Positions 58,352 through 64,000 of a stretch of DNA of 64,000 nt are shown piece by piece (the first letter of the stretch is position 1; every line of letters starts with the position of its first letter). A model generated the notes under the pieces. The model was not told where the DNA came from. It searched no databases and was given only the letters and a program-made list of their open reading frames with translations. This DNA comes from Streptomyces sp. B21-105 (GTDB lineage Bacteria > Actinomycetota > Actinomycetes > Streptomycetales > Streptomycetaceae): NCBI RefSeq assembly GCF_036898465.1, contig NZ_JARUMJ010000001.1, forward strand, positions 620,001-684,000. Reading direction: 5' to 3'. Made by a program: the position numbers and the translations under genes.

Positions 58352-59791
58352 TCACGCGTCGGCCCGGGAGGAGGTGCGGGCGTGGTTGCGGCGGACGGCG
58401 TACCACCCGGCGACCAGCGCCCCGGCGATCAGCGGCAGGCACAGCACGGTGGTGCGTCCGGCGCCGCCGTCGGCGTACATGAGGACCAGGACCGAGGCGA
58501 GGAAGAGCAGCGTCACCAGTTCGGTCCAGGGGGAGCCCGGCAGCCGGTAGCCGGGGCGGGTCAGCTCGCCCTTCTGGGTCTTCTGCCAGAAGAGGAGGTG
58601 ACAGATCATGATCATGCCCCAGGTGGCGAGGATCCCGATCGCCGCGAAGTTCAGGACGATCTCGAAGGCGCTCGCCGGGACGACGAAGTTCAGGCCGACG
58701 CCGAGGACGCAGATGCCGCTGGTGAGCAGGATGCCGCCGTAGGGGACCTGGCTGCGGCTCATGACCGAGGTGAACTTCGGCGCGGAGCCGGACATCGCCA
58801 TGGAGCGCAGGATGCGGCCGGTGGAGTACAGGCCGGAGTTGAGGGAGGACATGGCCGCGGTGAGGACGACGAGGTTCATGACCCCGCCGGCCGCCGGGAT
58901 GCCGACGTTGGACAGGACCGTCACGAAGGGGCTCTCGCCGGAGGTGTACTTGTTCCACGGCAGCAGCATCGACAGCAGGACCACCGAGCCGACGTAGAAC
59001 AGGCCCACCCGCCACATGATCGAGTTGATCGCCTTCGGCATGATCTTCTCGGGGTTCTCGGTCTCGCCGGCGGCGACGCCGACCAGTTCGACGGAGGCGT
59101 AGGCGAAGACCACGCCCTGGATGATCAGCAGCATGGGCAGCAGGCCGCTCGGGAAGATGCCGCCGTTGTCGGTGATGAGGGAGGGGCCGGGGGTGGCGCC
59201 GTCCACCGGGTGCCGGGTGACCAGCAGGAAGATCCCGATGCACATGAAGATCACCAGGGCGCTGACCTTGACGATGGCGAACCAGAACTCCAGTTCGCCG
59301 AAGATCCTCACGGAGATCAGGTTCACGGTGAGCACCACGGCCAGCGCGATGAGCGCGATCACCCACTGGGGTATGTCGGAGAACATGCCCCAGTAGTGGG
59401 TGTAGAGGGCGACCGCGGTGATGTCGGCGATGCCGGTGGTGGCCCAGTTCAGGAAGTACATCCAGCCGGCCGTGTACGCGCCCTTCTCGCCCATGAACTC
59501 GCGGGCGTAGGACACGAAGGCGCCGGAGGAGGGGCGGTACAGGACGAGTTCGCCCAGGGCGCGCACCACGAGGAAGGCGAAGATTCCGCAGACCGCGTAG
59601 GCGATGAAGAGAGAGGGTCCGGCGTCGGCGAGCCGGCCGCCGGCGCCGAGGAAGAGGCCGGTGCCGATGGCGCCGCCGATGGCGATCATGTTGACGTGGC
59701 GGGACTTCAGCGACTTGCTGTAGCCCTCGTCTCCGGCGTCGACGTGAGGGGTGGAGGGGCGCGTCTCGTCTTTGAGGTGCTGGTCGCTCAC
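58352..59791 (-). CDS. Amino-acid permease (AAT/APC family)
   Basis: A 479-residue APC-superfamily permease with 12 hydrophobic helices. The signature [20 protein letters not shown] near 28-47 (TM1) and [18 protein letters not shown] (TM2) match the AAT family of proton-coupled asparagine/GABA/aromatic amino-acid importers, as does [20 protein letters not shown] (about 218-237). The GTG at 59791 overlaps the GntR stop by 4 nt (GTGA), so translation is coupled. With asparaginase immediately downstream, asparagine or a related amino acid is the likely substrate. Confidence 0.93.
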   Translation of the reverse strand: MSDQHLKDETRPSTPHVDAGDEGYSKSLKSRHVNMIAIGGAIGTGLFLGAGGRLADAGPSLFIAYAVCGIFAFLVVRALGELVLYRPSSGAFVSYAREFMGEKGAYTAGWMYFLNWATTGIADITAVALYTHYWGMFSDIPQWVIALIALAVVLTVNLISVRIFGELEFWFAIVKVSALVIFMCIGIFLLVTRHPVDGATPGPSLITDNGGIFPSGLLPMLLIIQGVVFAYASVELVGVAAGETENPEKIMPKAINSIMWRVGLFYVGSVVLLSMLLPWNKYTSGESPFVTVLSNVGIPAAGGVMNLVVLTAAMSSLNSGLYSTGRILRSMAMSGSAPKFTSVMSRSQVPYGGILLTSGICVLGVGLNFVVPASAFEIVLNFAAIGILATWGMIMICHLLFWQKTQKGELTRPGYRLPGSPWTELVTLLFLASVLVLMYADGGAGRTTVLCLPLIAGALVAGWYAVRRNHARTSSRADA

Positions 59792-60519
59792 GCCTCGGGT
59801 CCGCCTTCCAGGGGGGTGTCCTTGCCTGCGGCGCGGACGATGTCGGTGAGGGTGGTCTCGACGCGGTCGAGGTGGTGGCTCATGGCCTCCACGGCGTCGG
59901 TCTCGGAACCGTCGATCAGCGCCTCGACGATCGCCCGGTGCTCGCGGTTGGACTGTTCGCGCCGGCCGCCGAGTTCGTTGAGGAAGGCCGACTGACGCGC
60001 CAGTGCGTCCCGGATCTCCTCGATGACCCGGCGGAAGACCGGGTTCTGGGCGGCTTCGGCGACGGCCAGGTGGAAGAGGGTGTCCATCGCGACCCACGCG
60101 GTGGTGTCCGTCTCCCGCTCCATGCGGTCGAGCAGATGGGCGAGGTGGTCCAGGTTCTCCGGCGTGCGGCGCCGGGCCGCGTACCCGGCGACCGGGATCT
60201 CGACGTGGCGGCGCACCTCGAGCAGGTCGCTGGCCGCGTAGTCGCCGAAGGTGGGGTCCTCGACGGTGTTGGCGACCACGAAGGTGCCCTTGCCGGTCTT
60301 GGCGACCGTCAGGCCCATGGTCTGCAGGGCGCGCAGCGCCTCCCGCAGCACGGGCCGGGACACCTCGAGGGTGCGGCAGAGCTCCGCCTCGGAGGGGAGC
60401 TTGTCGCCGATGGCGTACTCGCCGCGTTCGATGGCGCCGCGAAGGTGGGTGAGCACCGCTTCCATGGCGCTGACGCGCCGCGGGATCCGCCCACCTGTCT
60501 GGCTGTCTGACAGGTTCAC
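59788..60519 (-). CDS. FadR/GntR-family transcriptional regulator
   Basis: A 243-residue regulator. The N-terminal winged helix has [20 protein letters not shown] (about 38-57), [20 protein letters not shown] and TFVV. The FCD-type helical ligand-binding domain follows, with metal-binding His candidates in [12 protein letters not shown] and EHRAIVEAL. It heads the nitrogen block and probably responds to an amino or dicarboxylic acid such as aspartate. GTG 60519 has GGAG 10 nt upstream. A palindrome typical of this family lies inside the first codons, so the protein may block its own transcription start. Confidence 0.93.
   Translation of the reverse strand: MNLSDSQTGGRIPRRVSAMEAVLTHLRGAIERGEYAIGDKLPSEAELCRTLEVSRPVLREALRALQTMGLTVAKTGKGTFVVANTVEDPTFGDYAASDLLEVRRHVEIPVAGYAARRRTPENLDHLAHLLDRMERETDTTAWVAMDTLFHLAVAEAAQNPVFRRVIEEIRDALARQSAFLNELGGRREQSNREHRAIVEALIDGSETDAVEAMSHHLDRVETTLTDIVRAAGKDTPLEGGPEA
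60503..60513. promoter_or_regulatory. GntR/FadR-type operator at the regulator start
   Basis: CTGTCTGACAG, an 11-nt palindrome of the N-TGTC-N-GACA-N shape bound by FadR-subfamily regulators, located within codons 3-6 of the GntR gene. A weaker arm ACCTGTC/GACAGGT pair extends it. Confidence 0.55.
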
Positions 60520-60573
60520 GGGACAGATACTCCGGGTGGTCCGAGGGCCCTGTCAAGGCGGCTGAAGACAAAA

Positions 60574-60610
60574 ATTCAGGGGCGGGCGACCTGTAAGGCA
60601 ACGCCCGCCC
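60574..60610 (-). terminator. Intrinsic terminator after uppP
   Basis: On the minus strand a 9-bp perfect stem (60602-60610 with 60580-60588, 13-nt loop) is followed by CCTGAATTTTTG, giving a T-run. It lies 18 bp past the uppP stop and upstream of the GntR gene. Confidence 0.75.
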
Positions 60611-60627
60611 GCGGAGGGTCCGGCGGC

Positions 60628-61464
60628 TCAGCTGTCGAGGACCCCGGAGGCCAGCAGCCCGAACAGGGCCAGGCCGACGACGATCCGGTAGACGACGAAC
60701 GCGTTGAAGGAGTGCTTGGCGACGAATTTCAGCAGCCAGGCGATGGACGCGTAGGCGACCACGAAGGACACCGCGGTGCCGACGGCCAGGGGCGCCGCGC
60801 CGGCGCCGGTGCCCAGGGCGTCCTTCAGCTCGTAGATGCCGGCGCCGGTGAGGGCGGGGATGCCGAGGAAGAACGACAGACGGGTGGCGGCGACCCGGTC
60901 CAGGTCCAGGATGAGCGCGGTGGACATGGTGGCGCCGGAGCGGGAGAAGCCGGGGAAGAGCAGTGCGAGGATCTGGGAGCTGCCGACCAGCATCGCGTCC
61001 TTGAACGAGGTGTCGTCCTCGCCCCGCTTGTGCCGGCCCATCTGGTCGGCCGCCCACATCACTGCGCTGCCGACGATGAGCGAGCCCGCCACCACCCACA
61101 GCGAGGCCAGCGGCCCCTCGATCAGCGGCTTCGCGGCGAGTCCGACGACCACGATCGGGATCGTCGCGTAGATCACCCACCACGCGAACCGGTAGTCGTG
61201 GTGGTGGCGCTCCTCGCGGTCGCGCAGTCCGCGGAACCAGGCCGACACGATGCGCACGATGTCCTTGCGGAAGTACACGAGCACCGCGGCGATCGCCCCG
61301 ACCTGGATGACGGCGGAGAACCCGACGACGGCGTCGTCGTCCACCGGTATGTGCATCAGCCCCTCGGTGATCTTCAGATGACCGGTGGAGGAGACGGGGA
61401 GGAACTCGGTCACTCCCTCGACGGCTCCGAGGACGACGGCCTGGCCGACGGAGATGGCGCTCAT
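60628..61464 (-). CDS. uppP: Undecaprenyl-diphosphatase (UppP/BacA)
   Basis: A 278-residue polytopic membrane phosphatase that recycles undecaprenyl pyrophosphate to the monophosphate for cell-wall synthesis and gives bacitracin resistance. The E-rich motif [20 protein letters not shown] (about 13-32) and the P-loop-like [13 protein letters not shown] (about 172-184) are the two catalytic signatures. About eight transmembrane helices. ATG 61464. An intrinsic terminator follows. It lies 95 bp downstream of a fluoride-exporter operon, probably separate. Confidence 0.95.
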   Translation of the reverse strand: MSAISVGQAVVLGAVEGVTEFLPVSSTGHLKITEGLMHIPVDDDAVVGFSAVIQVGAIAAVLVYFRKDIVRIVSAWFRGLRDREERHHHDYRFAWWVIYATIPIVVVGLAAKPLIEGPLASLWVVAGSLIVGSAVMWAADQMGRHKRGEDDTSFKDAMLVGSSQILALLFPGFSRSGATMSTALILDLDRVAATRLSFFLGIPALTGAGIYELKDALGTGAGAAPLAVGTAVSFVVAYASIAWLLKFVAKHSFNAFVVYRIVVGLALFGLLASGVLDS

Positions 61465-61559
61465 GGAATCCAGTTCTGAGGAGACGAATCGGTCGACGGC
61501 GTGGTGGACGCCCCGGTGTCGGAGACAGTCCTACCAGGCCCGGGACGCGGCGGACGTCT

Positions 61560-61925
61560 TCACGACCACGCCCACTGCCCGAGGGCGACCCCGGCGAACG
61601 CCGCCCCCAGACCCACGAGCACGCTCCCGACGGCGTTGGCCGCGGCCTGCAGTCCGGCGCCGGTCTCGGTCAGTCGCAGCGTCTCGTACGAGAACGTGGA
61701 GTACGTGGTCAGCGCCCCGCACAGCCCCGTCCCCAGGAACAACCGCAGGTCGGGGCCGACCGCCGCGGCGCCGGTCAGGGTGCCGAGGACCAGGCAGCCG
61801 ACGACGTTGACGACGAAGGTGCCCCAGGGGAAGACGGAGTCGTGCCGGGACTGCACCACGCGGTCGGTCAGGTAGCGCAGCGGCGCGCCGATCATGCCGC
61901 CGGCGACGACCACCAGCCAGTTCAC
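61560..61925 (-). CDS. crcB: Fluoride exporter CrcB/Fluc, second subunit
   Basis: A 121-residue four-helix Fluc channel protein. [17 protein letters not shown] (about 6-22), [15 protein letters not shown] (about 34-48) with the pore Asn, and [16 protein letters not shown] (about 67-82) with the Phe/Thr box are diagnostic. Fluc works as an antiparallel dimer; here two different subunits are encoded, so a heterodimer is expected. GTG 61925 lies 9 bp after the DUF190 gene, with AAGGG upstream. Confidence 0.93.
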   Translation of the reverse strand: MNWLVVVAGGMIGAPLRYLTDRVVQSRHDSVFPWGTFVVNVVGCLVLGTLTGAAAVGPDLRLFLGTGLCGALTTYSTFSYETLRLTETGAGLQAAANAVGSVLVGLGAAFAGVALGQWAWS

Positions 61926-61934
61926 AACGAGTTC

Positions 61935-62396
61935 TTACCCTTCATGTCCGAATCGTCCCCGCTGGTCAGCGCTGCTTCCGCCGCCGTGCCGGTGGCCGTT
62001 CGAGTCTCCGTCTCCGGTCCCGTTCGGTTCCTCTCCGGTCCCGGTCCCGGTCCCGTCGCCGCCTCGGCCGGCGTATCTGAGGACACGGCACTCATCGAGC
62101 ACCACCAGTCCCTCCGTGACCAGCTCGTCGAGCTGCGGCAGGAAGGCCTCCACCCGTTCCGGCGTGTCGACGATCACGACGGCGACCGGCAGGTCCTCGC
62201 TGAGCGAGAGCAGCCGCGAGGTGTGGATCAGCGAGGACGCGCCGAAGCCCTCGACGCCGCGGAAGACGCTGGCCCCCGCGAGACCGGCCGCGTGGGCGCG
62301 GTGCACGATCTCCGAGTACAGAGGCCTGTGCCGCCAGGTGTCGTTCTCGCCGACGAAGACGGTCAGCCGCAGGGCGCCGCCGGTGAGGCGGGTCAT
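61935..62396 (-). CDS. DUF190 protein in fluoride-exporter operon
   Basis: A 153-residue protein. The first about 105 residues are a PII-like ferredoxin fold DUF190 domain: [36 protein letters not shown] and [23 protein letters not shown]190 is repeatedly found beside crcB and is thought to be regulatory, but its role is not proven. The C-terminal 45 residues are a Gly/Asp/His-rich tail. The ATG at 62396 overlaps the upstream crcB stop by 4 nt (ATGA). It is sandwiched between two crcB genes. Confidence 0.9.
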   Translation of the reverse strand: MTRLTGGALRLTVFVGENDTWRHRPLYSEIVHRAHAAGLAGASVFRGVEGFGASSLIHTSRLLSLSEDLPVAVVIVDTPERVEAFLPQLDELVTEGLVVLDECRVLRYAGRGGDGTGTGTGEEPNGTGDGDSNGHRHGGGSSADQRGRFGHEG

Positions 62397-62848
62397 CGCC
62401 GCCCCCGCGAGAGGACGCCGCGGGTGGCCGTGGCAGCCAGCCACACGACGGCGAGCGCCGCGGCCAGGGTCGCGGCGAGGTAGGCCAGGGCGGTGCCGGT
62501 GCGGCCCGCGTCGAGCAGCTTCTGGATGTCGACGGCGTACGTCGAGAAGGTGGTGAAGCCGCCGAGCACCCCGGTGCCGAAGAACGGCCGCACCAGCCGG
62601 TGGACCGTCACGACCTCGGTGATCACCACCAGGAAGACGCCGATCACCGCGCAGCCGACCACGTTCACCCAGAACGTCGTCCAGGGGAAGCCGCCGGCCC
62701 CGGTGGGCCACCGCAGGGCCGCGGCGTACCGGGCGGCGGCGCCGACGCCACCGCCGAGGGCCACTACGGCGACCACCGGGAGCTGACCCGAGCGGGCCGT
62801 CCTGCGCGGGGCCCCGGTACGGAGGCCCTCGGCGTGTGGGGCTGTCAT
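62393..62848 (-). CDS. crcB: Fluoride exporter CrcB/Fluc, first subunit
   Basis: A 151-residue Fluc protein with a longer basic N-terminus (about 25 residues) before the first helix. [19 protein letters not shown] (about 30-48), [20 protein letters not shown] (about 56-75) and [17 protein letters not shown] (about 92-108) are the Fluc signatures. It is the first gene of crcB-DUF190-crcB. ATG 62848 has AGGAG about 10 nt upstream. I looked for a fluoride riboswitch in the 157 bp upstream and did not see its conserved core. Confidence 0.93.
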   Translation of the reverse strand: MTAPHAEGLRTGAPRRTARSGQLPVVAVVALGGGVGAAARYAAALRWPTGAGGFPWTTFWVNVVGCAVIGVFLVVITEVVTVHRLVRPFFGTGVLGGFTTFSTYAVDIQKLLDAGRTGTALAYLAATLAAALAVVWLAATATRGVLSRGRR

Positions 62849-63005
62849 GTCGTCACGTCTCCTGCCCGGTCCGCCCGCCCCGCCGGATCCCGAGTGATCA
62901 CGGCCGGGCACCAGCGTAGTTCCCGCGAGCCGGAGCGACGACGCGGTAGGCAGCGCTGCGCGAGCGCGGCCGGGTCCGTCCGCCCCCCCGCTACCGGCCC
63001 TTCCG

Positions 63006-63311
63006 CTACCAGCCCTTCTCGAACATGCGCGCCACTTCGGCGATGCGCATCTCGTCGCGCCGGTAGTAGGTGCGGTGTCTGATCCGTGTGGCGTGCAGCA
63101 GGCCGATGCCGGCGAGCAGGGCGATGCCGGCGAGCAGGGCGAGGTGGGTGTCGGCCACTCGCCGGCGCACGCCGAGTTTCGCCGCGACGACGTCCGCGGT
63201 GACGCCGATCTGGACGAGGTCGCCGTGCCGCGGCTGCGGAAAGTGCCGGGCCGGCTCCTTCAGCCACTCCAGGATGTCGAGTCGCCGCTCACTTGCGGGA
63301 GTCCTCAGCAT
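63006..63311 (-). CDS. Winged-helix (ArsR-like) regulator
   Basis: A 101-residue small DNA-binding protein. [20 protein letters not shown] (1-20) is the N-terminal helix of ArsR-type folds and [23 protein letters not shown] (given as [16 protein letters not shown], about 38-53) the helix-turn-helix. The wing [15 protein letters not shown] precedes the C-terminus. No Cys metal site of classic ArsR is seen, so the signal is unknown. ATG 63311 follows GGAGGGG. An 18-nt tandem duplication inside the gene encodes the repeat [12 protein letters not shown]. It lies 157 bp upstream of the fluoride operon on the same strand. Confidence 0.85.
   Translation of the reverse strand: MLRTPASERRLDILEWLKEPARHFPQPRHGDLVQIGVTADVVAAKLGVRRRVADTHLALLAGIALLAGIGLLHATRIRHRTYYRRDEMRIAEVARMFEKGW
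63104..63139. repeat. 18-nt tandem duplication inside the ArsR-like gene
   Basis: Two identical 18-nt copies (63104-63121, 63122-63139), in frame, encoding LLAGIA-type hexapeptides twice. Confidence 0.9.
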
Positions 63312-63817
63312 CGTCGTCCCCTCCGTCCGAGCGTCTCCGATCGTCGTCACGCCCTGGTGCCGGTGGGCTGCACGGGGCAGCCACTTCCGGCCCGTGTGAG
63401 CGTGTCCCTCCGGACGCTTGCCCGCGGACCTGTGGGGCCGGTGGGGGAGGGTGCCCTGCGTCGCCTGGGCGCGGGGCGTGTGGTGCGCCGCCGGGCGGGA
63501 CCGGTCTTGGACCGGTCGGCCCGGCTGGTCTTCGTGGCCGGGGTGATGACGGCTGTGGTCTCGAGCTTGGCCACCACCGAGCGGATGCTCATGGTGCCGG
63601 TGGCGCGGTCGGTGACGGTTTTCGTCTGGTGGGCCAGGCCGCGTGCACGGACCCGCCGTGTCCCGAACTCCGCGCGCCTCGTCCCGGTTCGAACGCCCCT
63701 GCCGCACACGGCCGTTGGAGGTCCGGACCGGAGCGGGCGGGGAAGCCGGGCGGAAAGGACGGGCGAGGGCCCGGCCGCGGGAGTGCGGCCGGGCCCACGC
63801 GGTGCGAGGCCGGTGGG
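63312..63817. other. 506-bp region between GH53 and ArsR-like genes
   Basis: No convincing gene. A minus-strand frame 63347-63592 (MSIRSVVAKLETTAVITPAT start, then Arg/Thr/Pro-rich) is open but lacks a ribosome site and family resemblance. The right end carries the GH53 terminator and the left end the ribosome site of the ArsR-like gene. Confidence 0.5.
63767..63796. terminator. Strong hairpin after GH53 gene
   Basis: GGGCCCGGCCGC-GGGAGT-GCGGCCGGGCCC: a perfect 12-bp all-GC stem with a 6-nt loop, 21 bp past the GH53 stop. There is no T-run, as is usual in Streptomyces. Confidence 0.75.
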
Positions 63818-64000
63818 TCAGCGGTGACCGAACCAGGACATCGAGGACAGCGCCCTGTCGTCGTAGCCGAACAGGGCCTGGTTCTCCCAGCCGTTGCCGG
63901 AGGAGGCGTCGGCCGGGTCCCAGCCGTTGCCGGCGACGGCCGTCCAGGTGGACTCCCAGTAGAAGACGCCGAGCCCGCGGCCGCCCGGGACGGCCTCCAC
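63818..64000 (-). CDS. GH53 arabinogalactan endo-beta-1,4-galactanase, C-terminal end
   Basis: Only the last about 60 residues are in the window. VPGGRGLGVFYWESTWTAVA, GNGWDPADASSGNGWENQAL and FGYDDRALSSMSWFGHR match the C-terminus of GH53 endo-galactanases, where the WEN.QALF strand closes the barrel. The enzyme cuts beta-1,4-galactan side chains of pectin and is normally secreted; signal and catalytic Glu residues lie outside. A strong hairpin follows the stop. Confidence 0.85.
   Translation of the reverse strand: MEAVPGGRGLGVFYWESTWTAVAGNGWDPADASSGNGWENQALFGYDDRALSSMSWFGHR

Noticed and set aside
62849..63005. Possible fluoride riboswitch upstream of crcB
   Set aside because: I could not find the conserved GG-GAUGG-like core or matching stems by eye. 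A covariance-model search would be decisive.
63347..63592. Possible small minus-strand gene MSIRSVVAKLE...
   Set aside because: No ribosome site, no recognisable family, and a low-complexity Arg/Pro/Thr tail; kept only as a remark.

Overview
The window reads as chromosomal DNA of a Streptomyces or a close relative. It is very GC-rich, codons end almost always in G or C, and the families are typical of that genus: a cytoplasmic Ser/Thr kinase, two multidomain SpoIIE-type phosphatases, a Rv1733c-like membrane protein, DUF6479, and many secreted or carbohydrate-active enzymes. About 55 genes are supported on both strands. I see no rRNA, tRNA, CRISPR array, insertion sequence, prophage or replication origin. 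No contiguous biosynthetic cluster is present.

Layout. 1-4074 is a leftward acyl-CoA operon (nitronate monooxygenase, then two acyl-CoA synthetases) with a palindromic operator. 4213-15013 mixes a FAD oxidoreductase, a double-Nudix protein, a Ser/Thr kinase, an MpaB-like oxygenase, a universal stress protein, an acyl-CoA dehydrogenase with a KstR-type operator, a Cys-rich copper-storage-like protein, a DUF6479 membrane protein and a UvrA/DrrC-like ABC protein. 15288-23094 holds a PAS-PAS-PP2C-HATPase phosphatase, an orphan ATP-grasp enzyme, and phosphoketolase with an RpiB-like isomerase. 23245-28784 has a GH115 glycosidase behind a LacI-type operator and an NmrA/TetR divergon. 28926-34581 carries hemerythrin, an Orn/Lys/Arg decarboxylase and the dihydroxyacetone kinase operon dhaKLM. 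Both the decarboxylase and dhaL are interrupted by apparent single-base deletions. 34649-46846 includes a GH75 chitosanase with a collagen-like tail, an FN3 lipoprotein, a FadH-like oxidoreductase, a second SpoIIE phosphatase, a PrmC-like methyltransferase and a MarR regulator. 47028-54559 has an acetyl-xylan-esterase-like gene with an elaborate operator, a PadR/methyltransferase pair, a short Rho paralogue with a C-rich leader, and a D-Ala-D-Ala carboxypeptidase. 54640-60519 is a nitrogen-scavenging block (glutaminase, aspartase, asparaginase, amino-acid permease, GntR regulator). 60628-62848 has UppP and a fluoride-exporter trio (crcB-DUF190-crcB). The right end cuts through a GH53 galactanase.

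How the genes work together. Several units look like self-contained catabolic modules, each with its own visible operator: acyl-CoA degradation, xylan or glucuronoxylan degradation (GH115, AXE1-like), chitosan degradation (GH75), arabinogalactan degradation (GH53), dihydroxyacetone to DHAP (DhaKLM), pentose phosphates to acetyl-phosphate (RpiB plus phosphoketolase), and Asn/Asp/Gln to ammonium and fumarate.

The most unusual features are the two frameshifts 2.2 kb apart, the Rho paralogue with a rut-like leader, a 24-bp hairpin inside the low-complexity tail of the RpiB-like gene, the four-copy operator array at the NmrA/TetR divergon, and an unusual density of short tandem repeats (6-21 nt, often 9 or 14) at gene starts, ends and leaders. 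I could not run any search or folding program. Family names rest on motifs and remembered family sequences, and start codons were chosen by reading for Shine-Dalgarno sequences.
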